This document shows positions 10,100 to 21,665 of a DNA stretch of 64,000 nt, in pieces. The DNA lies in assembly GCA_003024175.1 (NCBI GenBank), contig MDYQ01000082.1, forward strand, positions 1 through 64,000, read 5' to 3'. Within the stretch, counting starts at the first letter, position 1, and the number at the start of each line of letters is the position of its first letter. The DNA comes from Planoprotostelium fungivorum (taxonomy: Eukaryota; Evosea; Variosea; Cavosteliida; Cavosteliaceae). The notes under the pieces are model-generated. The model was not told the origin of the DNA, did not search any database, and saw only the letters and a program-made list of their open reading frames with translations. Made by a program: the position numbers and the translations under genes.

Positions 10100-11601
10100 A
10101 ATCAACTCACGGCAACGAGTATACCGAGATCGACGTCTCTTCGAATTTCTCGGGGACTCTACCCCCGGTGATCTCATCTACAACGTTGTAGATGGATGAT
10201 CTCACACCATCTTAGGTTCTGGGAGCCGATCTGAGATTCTTCTATGCCGGCCAATTCTTTCAGTGGCTATTTGAGAGGTGAGTGGTCCAAGTATGCGAAT
10301 CTGCAGGCTCTCGTTCTGGATCACAGTCGAATCGGTAACCTGGGAGACGGATCGGATGGTAGCCAGGTCAGATCGTTCACGATGGAGTTGTGACGCATAC
10401 CGATTGACGATATCAGTTTTACATTTTACAAAACTTCGCTTATCTTCATCATCGATTTACGTATGTCGGTGAGAAATCTCGACGAGATTCAAACGATGAC
10501 AAACTGTTGGTTGTTCTGTTCGCAACCGATTGAGCGGCGGACTCTTTTTCTTATCTCAATTGTCTTCCATTGCCATTCTCAGACTGAACAACAATCATTT
10601 CAATCCCCTCACCTCTCGAAAGAACCTGCAGGTAGTAGACGTAAGGTACGTACGAACCTCATCTTTCACATCGTTGACTCAACTCTCCACAATTGTAACG
10701 AGATCGAAGGCCAGATGCCAGATTTTATCGATCTCTTCTCTCTTCAGAATCTGAACGTCAGTCACAATCGATTGAATGGTAATGCACCTCCTTTCACTGA
10801 TTGTCGCGATCTCAGGAATGTCGACATGTCCCACCACAGGATACGTTACGTCACGCAGGTGATCGCGTTGTAGATGAGTATCGATCGACGATATTCAGGT
10901 CACGCTCACGGATCACGTGACCTGTGATTTCGATGAAATTCGATACATTGTCCGGTGGCCTGGCCTCACGAGGGCGACGAGGCTGCCAAAAGTTTGGATT
11001 TTCACTATCGCTGAGAGTGAAGGAGCCACACAGTGTCTCCCACTGATCCTTGATTCACATCATCTGGAGAAGTAGGAGAGACCAAGATCGTAGCGATGAC
11101 GCCACCGGATCTGTGATGGCGTCATCGCGATGCATGACGATGCATTCTCGATGTTACTCACCGGGTCGGTGATGGACAGACGATGTCGTGTGATGTTTGT
11201 GAGACATGATACGGCTGAGAGGAAACCATTGTGTTCGAAAGTAGAGACGTCACCTTCCATGCGAATACGAATGGGTCAGTACCAGATCCTTGGATGCGGT
11301 GGAAACTACTGTTCCCGCCATACAACCCCCAGCCCATTATCGAGCGTTGTCGTGAGCGCTGTCTTGGGTGAAATTTCATCGGAATTTCGATCGAATCTTG
11401 ATTCGGGCAGGTGGCTTCTTCGTGTTGATTATCATCACAATCTTTCTCTTCTCCGTGCATTGCCGCCACATCAAGAGAAGAGAAGCGGCTAGACAACTGG
11501 CAATGATCGATGTGTCACAGCTGAACGCATCCACCGTGAAGAGATCGTTGATCGTTTACGATGAGCTCAGGGACAGATGGGGCAGATCGCCCTCATCGTG
11601 A
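10100..11601 (+). pseudogene. LRR ectodomain plus transmembrane segment, lacking kinase
   Basis: Plus-strand exons encode leucine-rich repeats of receptor type: LQALVLDHSRIGN, SIAILRLNNNHFNPL, LQNLNVSHNRLNGN and LRNVDMSHHRI. These are followed by an extracellular stalk and, across an intron at about 11371-11410, a transmembrane helix SSVVVSAVLGGFFVLIIITI with a basic juxtamembrane stretch HIKRREAARQ. The frame shifts near 10240 within a repeat, and coding ends at 11601 without any kinase. The expected kinase lies immediately upstream on the opposite strand. Most simply this is an inverted middle part of a former receptor-like kinase gene; a separate truncated receptor is the alternative. Confidence 0.6.
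10168..10215 (+). repeat. Intron containing a perfect palindromic element
   Basis: A 48-nt intron of the LRR segment containing CATCTACAACGTTGTAGATG, a perfect 20-bp palindrome. Confidence 0.75.
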
Positions 11602-11739
11602 TCTCATTGCAAGTCGATCACGCTGATCCATGTGAGGATTTTAGCTGTGAAAGGTCCGTTCAAAAGATTCGATTGAGCTGAGGTGAGATATAGAAGAGCA
11701 GAGGATGACGTATAGAAGAGGAAGAGATGAGAGGATGCG

Positions 11740-11955
11740 TTGAGTCACCGTCGAAATAGAGGATGGGTTTTGGAAGAAATCAGGAATGGGGCCGCGGAAT
11801 CGATTATCACTTTTCACGATGAGTCGATCGTGATGAGATGGACCAGAGGTCTTGTAGATCGGACATATCGTCGAATATTCCGGACAACGTTCCATTCAAT
11901 CGGCGGTTGCCTGGGTGGAGGTTCGATGGTTCTACAACGTTGTAGATCGTCACCA
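11740..11955 (-). pseudogene. LRR fragment of the same receptor-like gene
   Basis: Two receptor-type leucine-rich repeats can be read on the minus strand, NRRLNGTLSGIFDDMSDLQ and RFRGPIPDFFQN, separated by a frame break. They are preceded by an intron that contains a perfect CTACAACGTTGTAG palindrome. The strand agrees with the kinase remnant at 9282-10080, not with the LRR block between them. Confidence 0.55.
11911..11953 (-). repeat. Intron containing a perfect palindromic element
   Basis: A 43-nt intron before the minus-strand LRR fragment, beginning GTGACGATCTACAACGTTGT. The same 20 nt, apart from one position, begin the intron at 63296-63342. Confidence 0.75.
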
Positions 11956-12382
11956 GATACGGAAAAATAAAATATATGGGATAAGAGAGAATGATTCGAC
12001 GGAATTCCACCGAAATGTGAGAGAAACTGAACGTTACGTAATGATGTGTGAAGCTAGCTGGTAGTTCCGTTTGAAAGATGTCAGCTGACATATGAATCAG
12101 CTGACAACAATATGATATCCTCATGCTTTGTCACCAGCTCCATTCTATATAAAATCATCTATTTCCAAAGACGTGAATCCTTAGGTTCACTTCAGCGTCC
12201 ACTGATCATATGATGTCCGAATGACATGAACAATCAAATGGTAATTCATTCGACACTCATCATAACGGGCAGGATAGGAGGTTCGATAACTGTGAGTGCC
12301 CTCGTTTGGTTGAAATGATCTTTGATGACATTATAATGGATGAATAGGCATTGGAAAACTCATTTATATACAAGACAAAGGC

Positions 12383-12763
12383 TCAGCAGTCTGACCCAAA
12401 CGTATTCTCTCCGCTGTAAGTGACGTAGAGGAATCCATCTTCATCTCTGTTCTTCTCGTAGATCTGACTCATCAGTTGTCCAGTGGCAGGAATAGTGTCG
12501 TTGACGAATAAGAAGATAGCTTGGTCTGGGTTCAACTTGATCTGCTTTCTGATCTCAAAGATGAACTTTCCAGCGGTGATATCGGCGGGCACGAGATACT
12601 TCTTCTTGTCTATCTCGGGGGCGTCGCTCTTTGGTGCCTTCTCTACGATGACTGGAATGCGGTCTGGATATTTGCCTCTAATCTTCTCTGCAAACTCCTT
12701 TCTTCTGTCTAATGTGGAGTTAGAATCACTGTCACACTCTTCACGTGAACTCACTGAAGTCAT
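12383..12763 (-). CDS. atg8: ATG8/LC3 ubiquitin-like autophagy protein
   Basis: A 126-residue protein with no intron. Residues from about 20 onwards follow the ATG8 family closely: [17 protein letters not shown], the [12 protein letters not shown]-type block (here [14 protein letters not shown]), and the carboxyl end [14 protein letters not shown]. Gly123 is the expected ATG4 cleavage point, leaving three residues (SDC) to be removed before lipidation to phosphatidylethanolamine on autophagosome membranes. The amino terminus differs from the usual short helix: it is Ser/Asp/Glu rich ([11 protein letters not shown]) before RRKEFAEK. The start at 12763 is the ATG that gives a normal family length; an in-frame extension upstream lacks family resemblance. 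Confidence 0.95.
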   Translation of the reverse strand: MTSVSSREECDSDSNSTLDRRKEFAEKIRGKYPDRIPVIVEKAPKSDAPEIDKKKYLVPADITAGKFIFEIRKQIKLNPDQAIFLFVNDTIPATGQLMSQIYEKNRDEDGFLYVTYSGENTFGSDC

Positions 12764-13187
12764 AGTCGACTTTGAATTGTGAATAGACCATGTTGCTTGT
12801 GTTGCTCGGTTTCTGTTTTGTGTGGTTTTGTTTTTTGTGGTCGGATGTTTTGTTCTGCAACGAGAACTTCTCATGCGACCGCTAAACACAATTTTTCCTT
12901 GTTTTTCGCAGTTCACCGAGAAGAATACCGTATTCTACAGATTTCGCTGCGTTCACCTTCACTGAACTATCTATCCAACATATCATCATTGATAATCAAG
13001 GCGGAGCTCGTTGCTGTGTATGTACCGTAAGCACCTCTAGTGGTTGAAAGGTGCGTCACCAGTTGTTCGTGCAGCATCATTCAGTGCGTAATTCCTATCG
13101 AGATAAATAAAATGAAATAAATTCGGTGGAGGAACTTTCACGGAGGAGGCGCACAAACAACCACATCACATCGGCTCACAATCGATT

Positions 13188-14436
13188 ATGACCACAGAGG
13201 ATAATCATAACGATGAGAACCTTCCTATCCTCTTAAGGAACAGAAATCGAGCATTGGACGGTGAAGAAGATGAAGCGAAGAGGTGCGTGCTTCTCATATC
13301 ACCTTCGACCTGAGTAGGGATTGACAGGTTAAAGAAAGACATCGAGTCACGACCGGAGGAATCATCCATCGATGATTATGAGAGAGTTCCCGTCTCTGCG
13401 TTTGGCTCTGCGATGCTTCAGAGTTTGGGCTGGAGTGAAGGTGCACCCATCGGTCTCACTAATGCAATGTAAGACAGTCAATCATCTTCAGCACCGCTGT
13501 ATTGATGAGCTCGACAGTGTCTTCGAACCTGTGTTGACGAAGAAGAGAGGAAGAGGTCATCTCGGTCTGGGTGCTACACCGAAAGATACAGATAATGAAC
13601 TCCCTCACAAGAAGAAGAGGGAGGCAGATGACGATGAGAAGAAGAAAAAGAAGAAGGAGATGGGCGAGGGAAGTTTTGTCATCATCACAGGTGGACGAAA
13701 TGAGGGTCTGAAGGGAAGAATCAAATCGATGGAAACGACTCATGTCAACATCGTATTGGAGACGAGCTCAGAGGTGTGTCGTCTCATGTGATTCGAGATC
13801 AATCGAAGTCCGTCCATCACATACACGATCGATGTTCTGACACATCACAGACGGTCAGAGTGAGAAGAGACGACGTAGTAGAAGATACTCCCGAAGCGAG
13901 AGAAAAATTGGCCAAAGAGAAGAAGGAGAGGAAAGAGAAGAACAAATCATCATCGTCATCATCAGACAAGAAGAAAGTCACAGAGAAAGAACCATGGCTA
14001 CTGCCCGGCTTAGTCGTTCGTGTCATCGATAAGAATCTGAAGAAAGGTGACGTCACACATCATCATCCACATGGCTCACATCAACAGGAACCTTCTATCT
14101 CAAGAAGGCCATCATAGAGGACGTCCACAGCCCACACGATTGTTCGATCAAATTAATGGAAGGATCCTCACTCGTAGATGGTGGGGTTCATCGTGTAGAC
14201 GTTTTGCTGATGATGATGATGCAGCGAGGGACAAAATGTTAGAGACGGTCATTCCAAGAAAAGAAGGAGAGCCTCTCATGGTGGTTGGAGGCAGCCGGCG
14301 AGGCATGAAAGGAAAGTTTATGGAGAAGGTCAAGGGAGAGAAAGGAGACAGTTTTGTCGTGGTGCAGCTGCAAGAGACGTTAGAAGTGTTGCAATATCCT
14401 TTGGAGAGAGTCTGTATGTTGGCTGGGGGATATTAA
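13188..14436 (+). CDS. GPKOW/MOS2-type G-patch and KOW splicing protein
   Basis: Multi-exon gene. After a short acidic head comes a G-patch (DDYERVPVSAFGSAMLQSLGW, then GLTNA and, across an intron, a RGHLGLGA ending). A Lys-rich linker leads to a KOW motif (GSFVIITGGRNEGLKGRIKS). A second low-complexity Ser/Lys block precedes the carboxyl-terminal domain with WLLPGLVVRVID, KKAIIEDVHSPHDCSIKLM and a second KOW-like segment (GEPLMVVGGSRRGMKGKFM). This order matches GPKOW of animals and MOS2 of plants, which stimulate the spliceosomal helicase PRP16/DHX16-type step. Exon joins at 13283-13329, about 13468-13515 and about 13772-13850 restore the frame. Confidence 0.9.
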
Positions 14437-14514
14437 AAGTTTTTGAAGAATATTTTATTGTTCGTCTACAACGCACCAGGAGATATCGAGCGGTGATTGT
14501 TTGAAGAGGAAGAC

Positions 14515-15493
14515 ATGCCAGGTCATGAAGAGAAACAACAGCCAAAGACACAAGAGGATGAGCTCATTGGAGTTCTGTTCACGTTGAAGAGTGAGTCACC
14601 TTCATCGTCGCTCATTACTTCCCATCTGAAAAGATATAATTCTTTCGATTCACGTTTGAAACTTCTGCAGCGGTTCAAGTACAGATGAGGAAGCTTTTGA
14701 AATATCAAGAATCTAGGTGACCCTCGATCATCATCGGGCGTCTCACAATTCCATCAGCTACGCCTTCCACGTGCAGCATCACAGCAATCTGAAGAAGATT
14801 ATCGCCAGTGTGAATCAATTGGGTCGCTGTCTCAATGGTCAAGGTGGTAATCACACATCTCATCCATGTTGCACCACTAAACATTCGATAGGAACTCCAG
14901 ACATCAGAATCGATATCGTAGAGGATCCCCAACTCCTATCTGGCTTTCCATCTCTGACGACCGAACCCAAGATGGCTCGGCCTCTCGTCGATGACAGCCT
15001 TCACTCGTTCCTCCTCAACCACAGAGACAACATCACATCGAAGCAAGTGGCCGACAGAATTCTCTCCACCATGACTGCTTCTTCGTTTCAACAACTCAAC
15101 GGTGTCCATCATCTCGTCCGTTTTTCTCATCTGACGCACACGTAGAGGAGTCCATTCAAGTTCTCATTCCACTGATGGCTCTGTGGCTCAAAAGTGAGAT
15201 GACTCATCCCACATCTCACGAAACAATACAGGCCGCCCGGGAAACCAGCTCGCCTTTGCACTGGTGGCCTTGTATGAGTCCATGAAGAACTTCCCCAACG
15301 CTTTCTTACGTGTGAATGCCACCGTCTTGACTTCATGCATAGAAGGTGAGACGATCAGGGATCGATTCTCGTCGTCTCTGATGAGAAGACAGTTTTAGAG
15401 GGAAAGATCAGAGAGGCGTGGAGCGGTGGTGGTAGCGTGCCGCTGTCCATAGACGAGCTGGAATACATGAGAGACTTCCTCCGTCGTCTCTGA
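14515..15493 (+). CDS. Unrecognised protein, six or more exons
   Basis: A spliced gene of about 280 codons. The start MPGHEEKQQPKTQEDELIGV is the first ATG of the exon. Introns at about 14591-14670, 14717-14758, 14845-14890, 15100-15146, 15193-15230 and 15346-15395 keep one frame to the stop at 15491-15493. The protein is mostly helical, with heptad-like segments (VQMRKLLKYQE, LKKIIASVNQLGRCLNG) and the closing block LSIDELEYMRDFLRRL. No domain was recognised, and no signal peptide or membrane segment is present. It lies between GPKOW (same strand, 78 bp upstream) and a small membrane protein. Confidence 0.7.
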
Positions 15494-15784
15494 AACAGAA
15501 CATGAACAACGTCTATATAAATCCATACATCGATGGCCACTGCTCACCGTGCATCATGTTCGGAACATCCTAGACATCGTCATTGACGTTTGATCTCAAG
15601 TCTTCGTATCTTCTAAGGAAGAGCTACACGTGAATCACGTCTCCTGTGCGATGATGATGTCCCAGAGCGGGTTCACGTGACAAGCTGGCGACAGCTACAA
15701 CGACAAACAGAAGAGCACAATCTCTCATCTCGACCAAGCGGTGACACACGGTTTTCGTTCGTAGACGAGTGAAGAGTTTAGAAG

Positions 15785-16414
15785 ATGAGAGATGTTCAAG
15801 ATCCCCGCCAGCCCCTGCTTGATGGGGCTAGCTCACACGCATCCATATACCCAATCCTCTGTTGGACATTCGACGCCGACTCGTGGCCTACCTTTAGAGA
15901 GGAGATATGGGACAGAGTCAATGCGGTGCAGAGATTGAGCTACCCTATATGGACAATCATGTGCATCTTTTCTGGAGGGCTGTGCTTCCCTTGCATATAC
16001 AGTCAATACAGCACAGTCAGACGACCATTCAAAGACAAGTATGGAAGATACAATCCTGCCGTCCACCGGTGCAGTCTAGAGATTGGCAGTGTCACTGTAT
16101 TTGGAGACACGTGAGAACATGATTACAGATGTTTGGTATTCAGAGTGACATCGTACAGATATCTCCTGCAACCATCGGAAGCAAGTTTGGCGAGAAGAAC
16201 ATACAACTTACAGGAAGTGCGATTAGATTCTAGACGTTATCCAAATGGTGTCCAAATCGTCGTCTTATCTCTCATACTCGTTCATCTGAGCAGTGAGACG
16301 GATACAGCAACAGACACGATCGAGGATGTCGTGAGGTCGACCACGTTAGAGGTGAAAGATGGAGATGGAAGTGATCGGAATCTGATGTATTCGACAGATA
16401 CCAGTTCCACATGA
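15785..16414 (+). CDS. Small Cys-containing membrane-associated protein
   Basis: Two exons join across a 47-nt intron (about 16110-16156) to roughly 195 residues. The first exon has a hydrophobic, Cys-containing segment IWTIMCIFSGGLCFPCIYSQ, which could be a membrane helix or a palmitoylated patch, followed by a basic stretch. The second exon contains another hydrophobic stretch (VQIVVLSLILVHL) and an acidic, Ser/Thr-rich tail. Family not recognised. Confidence 0.55.
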
Positions 16415-17354
16415 TCAAGTGAAGGTCGTCGTTGAAGCCCTTCCAGAATTTTGCAAGGGACTCACGCAGCATGTGTCCATCAATCTTCCCGTTTAGAGTT
16501 GCTGATTAAAGGACGAAATGAAAGACGTACATCACCTTCTTCGATCATCACCATCTGTATCAAGTTCCACACATCCCTCGCCATTAGCCTTGTTGGCAGA
16601 ACATGTTCTATCGCGACGTCACATCAATACCAGTGTTGATGGCAATGCACAAGATCACGACGAGACAACTTGCTGGGTTCTTTTTCAGACCATAGCCGAT
16701 CATGGCCGTGATGTGAAGATCTCTGTACGTCGCGATCGTGATCGTCCCCCCCCGATCGATCATCTGAGGTCTCGGGCGACCTCTTCAATTTCTTGTGAGG
16801 GTTCATCCTTCTATCACGTTCATCATCACATGCGTGCTCTAGATGCAATTCATTACATGGCATCTGATTTATTTCCGTTCCAAGAGGAACTCATCATCCC
16901 TTGATGTGACAGACCGAACGGAAGATAACCGTGACCTGTGTCGGTTCATCGTCTTCTCATCTGTCCATGTCGAACTCACTCATGGTGGGCACGTGCAGGT
17001 GCAACGAAGACATGCCGTTGTCTTGACTCGTAACCGATGGCGTTAGAGGTGGTAGTTGTTCGATTGGAATCGAAGCGGATGAGAGGACGGTGGGGTTGTT
17101 CATCTTCTGATGAGATCATGAGTCGAAGACAAAGAGGTGGAGGAGATGATGAATACGACCTTTACGCGAGGCTTTCGCGGTGGTTTCATGTCTGGCGTGC
17201 TGCTGATGGTGATGGGGTAGGGTATCATCATAGAATTTTTCCCGGAATTTTCTGGCTTGCGACTGCGGTATATCGTCTTCTCTGAAATCTGGAGCAGTCT
17301 ACAACGTGTCAGTTGCCATGATCATCATCATCTCGATCGTGTCGTTGATCGATC
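16415..17354. other. Stretch without a convincing gene
   Basis: Both strands hold open frames of 60-130 codons, but none combines a start, short introns and protein-like composition over its length. A minus-strand piece near 16600-16690 has a hydrophobic run SCLVVILCIAINTG, which might belong to a decayed membrane protein. A CTACAACGTGT remnant of the palindromic element occurs near 17301. Confidence 0.4.
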
Positions 17355-18319
17355 TCACTTGGCGAGGACGCCAGCGGGTACGTCGTCTCCAATCAAGAGT
17401 ATGATCTGCTTTCTCAGAGGTGAAGTCGGAGGCAACTTCTTCATCGTCTCCGCGATGTTGTCGATCATCTTGGCGTGCCATGCGGCGTGTGAATCGAAGA
17501 ATTCTTTTCTGCCCCATTCACTCTTAATCATCTTCTTGACGAAGCCGGGCTCGTTTGTAAGCCGGTCGACTGTATCGGATATGCGGCGGTACTGCATGGC
17601 AATGTGAGATGATGATGATTGACATGTGGATCACGGGACATGAAAGTGAGATGAACGTGAGATGAACGTTTCGTATGTCTCGTAGGTGTGTGGAGGTGGG
17701 ATGAGATGTGATGTGATGTGACATCGGATGATGATTGACGTCGACATTGGAGATGAGAAGTGTTGGTGTCGATTCTAAATGGATGATATAGGAGAGGATG
17801 AGTTGATCTGACATTGTGGATGGACATGATCATGATGCATCACCTTGACGCTGGGATTCGAATGTTCGGATAGAGGAACGTTTGGTCGCCCTCTTTTCTT
17901 GTCCGGATCAGTGGTAGCTCTCTGTTTCTTCTTCGAGATCCTTTTCGGAGGTTTGACTTCCATCTGTATACTCTCTTCTGGCATGTTGAAATGGAAAGAC
18001 TCCACGTCTGCGTGACTTTCGAACACTAAACGAGAATCAGATGGCCGCAGATGATATGATTATGAATCATTGTTGAATCTCACTCATGACATTTGTCTCT
18101 GTGGATTATATCAGAAGAATATACGTGATGGTTTTTTTGGATTTTGTATGTTGTCGATTCGTGCATCATTTTGTATACCATTCCATCGTTCTCACCGTTT
18201 TCGTCTAAATCGTGTGGTTCCTCTAAATCTGTGGCTTCTATCTCTCCTCCCCCCGTCAATGCTTCAATCTCAGTGAGGGCATGTTCCGTTCCGACATCAT
18301 GGAGGTTATCCTCTTCCAT
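17355..18319 (-). CDS. AT-hook nuclear protein
   Basis: Three exons are visible: an acidic head (18319 to about 18200), a middle exon (about 18030-17850) with a Lys-rich cluster and the AT-hook core KKRGRPNVP, and a last exon (17597-17355) ending in VPAGVLAK. The AT-hook (GRP flanked by basic residues) binds the minor groove of AT-rich DNA. The last exon is a helical domain (VDRLTNEPGFVKKMIKSEWG) that I do not recognise. Introns are rich in GATGTGATGTG. Probably a chromatin-associated protein of about 180 residues; exact function unknown. Confidence 0.7.
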
Positions 18320-18618
18320 ACTGTGACGAGACCACGTAATATATGTTCGAATTACAGTTCTATGTTCAGATGGGATGTGATGGTGATGATGATGCGGTAG
18401 CCGACGGAAATTTGGTTCGTTGTATACAAATCAAATTCAACTTGCCACTTTCGACAAAGACAACAGAGTCCCATGCATCTTCTCTTCCACGTCTTTAAAG
18501 ACATTGATCATGTCACTCCGACTCCCTCGTCCAGGTGTTCCATCTTTCACACGATGTCATCATGCCTCAATCACCTCAATCTTCCCATCTCACACGAACA
18601 ATTTTATGTCTATGTCCT

Positions 18619-21469
18619 TCACTTTAGAGGTGTGACAGTGATGACGGCGATGGACACCCTCGGCATGTCCATCTTCATCTTCAACTCTGTCCCCTGCAGA
18701 ATAGACGTCTCATTCTTCTCTCCCATCTTGACTGTGACAGAGAACCTCTCTCCTTCCATCTCCAATCTCTTCAAATCGACACGGACCGCGATGACGTCAT
18801 CGTCCATCACATTGGCATTCGTGATGAATACGGACAGACTCTCGTCTTCTCCAGACTTCCAAGCGGCTACGTCTATCGCCGGTCTCTTGCAGCCCGTGTC
18901 GATGATGACTGCCTTCGATGATGTGATGGAAGGTTTCGGCATGAGACGCCCGTCGCGAAAATATTTCTTGTGGGTCGACGAAATTTCCATGAGATTTCTC
19001 AGAAAATTCAAGCTCGCAGCGTTCCTCTCGTCCAATAGAAAAGAATAAAATGGATTAAAACCCCCGACGCCGGCCCACCCCAATTGCGACCCCAATAAGA
19101 ACATCTGTACAATCGGTTTTAGGGTTTAGTGTCGACGTCGACATACCTCGGCCATCTTGGTATTGAAGCCTGAGGGTACGGTGGCGTCGATTTCCAGGAA
19201 AATTCTACCAAAGGTGATGGAATAGTCAGAGTAAGAGGAGACAAAGAAGGGGACGCTGTCGCATGAGTCGTAGGCAACGAGGGAGAGGAAGCCAGAGAGA
19301 GAAGACATGAACGGTTCAGAGTTGGACTCGGAGACCTGGAAGGTTTAGACATGAGATGATGATGGTGATGGTGATGATGAGATCGGATGTGACGGGTGGA
19401 TGATGGATGATGATCGATGATCGAGTGCGATGTGTCATGTGTCCATGATGTGATCGCATTGACATCATCATCATCATCACACCATCATCACATCATCATA
19501 GACGTGTACAACTTGAAATCCATCCACTCACGATGATTCCACCGACTCGACTCGCAGTCTCCTGGGCCAAATCGAGCTCTCTCGCTGCACCCTTCACGAA
19601 ATAGTCACCACCCCTTGTAGAATGTCCGTGTTCAGCGTCGGCGCAGGCGACAGAGGTAGCCGCTGCGATCTGGTCGATGTAGATGCCCGAAATGGAATTT
19701 TCCTGGAAGAGTGTATCTACAACGGAGGAGATTTTGTTCTGCCAGTAGGTCGTGTGAGGACAGGCCACCGCGAAATTCTGGCCGGAGCCGTAACTGGAAA
19801 TTTCAATTCGAAGTAGTGAAATTTCGACCCGTATCGGATCGAAATTTCGCTCACTTTTCGAGGGAAGGTTGTACGGTCCTCGGATTGAATCGTGGAGCGG
19901 CAGATTTCGTCAAGTGTGGTGTGGCTTCTTCTTTCGTGAAACTTGGCGAGTTGTAGTCCCACAGTCTCCCGTTGATGTACGGTAGCACCTTGACTCCCGC
20001 CTCCTTCAATTTCTGTACACCCTCCGTCCAGCCCGTTTTGGCGGGAAAATAATCCGGGTAGTTGCTATCGAACGGGAAGTGGTGCCAGCAGTAGTAGTGC
20101 AGGCTGAAATCAGCACCGATGATTTCTCTCAGCTTGAGCAATTTTGGGACGGCGACGAGTGGATCACCCTCAGTTGAATTGAGGACGCCAGAGTCCCAGC
20201 CCGTGTTGAACCACAGAGTTGCCTCCTTGTGCCAATTTGGGATGTCCGTTCGATCTACAACGCGCCCCTTCTTCGTCCAATCGGCCTCGCTCAGGGCCCA
20301 CCTGGGAAGAGTCTCATTATATTGAAACGAATCGGCGCGTTGTAGATGTGGAAATTTCGATAAAATTTCCCACCGGCGGTAGATCTGTGAGGCATCCCAC
20401 CAATCACCAGAGTGTACGCCCAAGGCCGTGCGCCACGGGCTCGAATAATCGGGCTTCACCCCACCCCCTCTCTTCACGCAAGTGTCCCCCGGTATGTGAC
20501 CTACGTACATCTCCCTCTCCACATAGTTGATCGTCTTGTAATGTCCGCTCGGATCTTGAGCTGCAAAGTAGACGCACGATCGAGTCTTCCCATCACATTG
20601 GGAGATGGCTTGGTAATTTGTCTCTCCAGGATACTGCAAGCGGTTCGCAGAGTTTGTGTTGATTCGAATGCCGAAACCTCGAGGAAAGATGACCACATCA
20701 GATGGACGGCCGATGTTCTGGATGATGGGGTAATCGAGGGACCAGAGACAGGGATCACCGACGGGCTCGGTCCTGTGATCGATGCGGACGGAGAAGTAAG
20801 CGATGGAGGAGTCTGGATGGGATGTGAGATGGAGATTAGGATGAGCCTCACTGGTGGGCAACTCGATGGTGGCGATGATGGAGATGGCAAGTTGAGGAGC
20901 TCCCCAAAAGTTTCCCATGGTGAGATTATCCCAGCGAAGTCTGTTGAAACGGTCAACAGTGTACGAAGATGGAGTGGATGTCTTTGACTCACGTCAAAAC
21001 TTCTCCCTCTTCGTTTTGTTCTTTCGATGAGCTCTTGAAGGCAGGAGATCTGAACATCGTGAGTCGAGTGTGGGATGGAGGATCACATACAAGTTGGTTG
21101 TCTGATAACCGAGTCCATCTGCATCTCTCCACTCTGCATTCCAAAGGAAAGGAGAGACGTCCGAAGATCTAATGTGTTCGATTCTAGAGGATGGCTCCAT
21201 CATGGATAAGAGCCCAAATCCCTGTGCGGCCGAAGCAAAGGTATAGCTGACGAAGTCGTTGGACAATCGAACGGAGGTCCCATCTTGTGAAGAAAATTGT
21301 GTCGTGAACGGGGTATCTTTGTGGGTCTCGACAATGTCTGTCGCCTCTGGAGATCGACGGAGTGATAATGTCTTCTGCCCAGCTGTAAGAACAGCTAAAG
21401 ATATCAGCATTCAATTGAGTAATAAAAGACAATAGTCACACCCAGAAGAAGAAGGAGATACCACTGCAT
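18619..21469 (-). CDS. Secreted glycoside hydrolase of DUF6259 type
   Basis: The short first exon encodes a hydrophobic start (MQWYLLLLL, joined to AGQKTL after an intron) that acts as a signal peptide. The protein of roughly 750 residues has an amino-terminal beta-rich domain, then a long exon (20918-19851) with WFNTGWDSGVLN, LHYYCWHHFPFDSNYPDYFP and KEAGVKVLPYINGRLWD, typical of a (beta/alpha)8 glycosidase barrel. The next exon contains GIYIDQIAAA, whose Asp is in the position of a strand-end nucleophile, followed by an all-beta carboxyl region. This is the arrangement of DUF6259 proteins, which are putative glycosidases with unproven substrates. Two copies of the CTACAACGCGCC repeat lie inside the coding part at 20255-20345. 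Confidence 0.8.
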
Positions 21470-21594
21470 CCTCAAGGTGTTTTTCTGTATCAAATGTCCA
21501 GTCATCTAGTTGTAGAACAGTGATTTTTTCCACCGCTCACGGCACTGCGAGGAACTGATATCGCTTCTCAGGAGATATGTCACCGAAAACACAA

Positions 21595-21665
21595 GCATTC
21601 GTGGTCTAATGGTATGATGTCTGCCTTCCAAGCAGGCGAACCGGGTTCGATTCCCGGCGGATGCA
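21595..21665 (+). tRNA. tRNA-Gly(UCC)
   Basis: A 71-nt cloverleaf identical to the other three copies, with acceptor stem GCATTCG/CGGATGC, anticodon loop CTTCCAA and discriminator A. A T-run (CCTTTTGC) lies six nt downstream as Pol III terminator. The 5' flank CACAAGCATTCG resembles that of the copies at 35163 and (inverted) 51503. Confidence 0.97.

Noticed and set aside
15346-15360. A 13-nt intron in the unknown gene at 14515-15493
   Set aside because: A longer intron (about 15346-15395) also restores the frame and falls in the normal size range.
16518-16904. A 128-codon plus-strand frame
   Set aside because: His/Ser/Arg-rich composition with no motif and no splice-supported continuation; the opposite strand is equally open.
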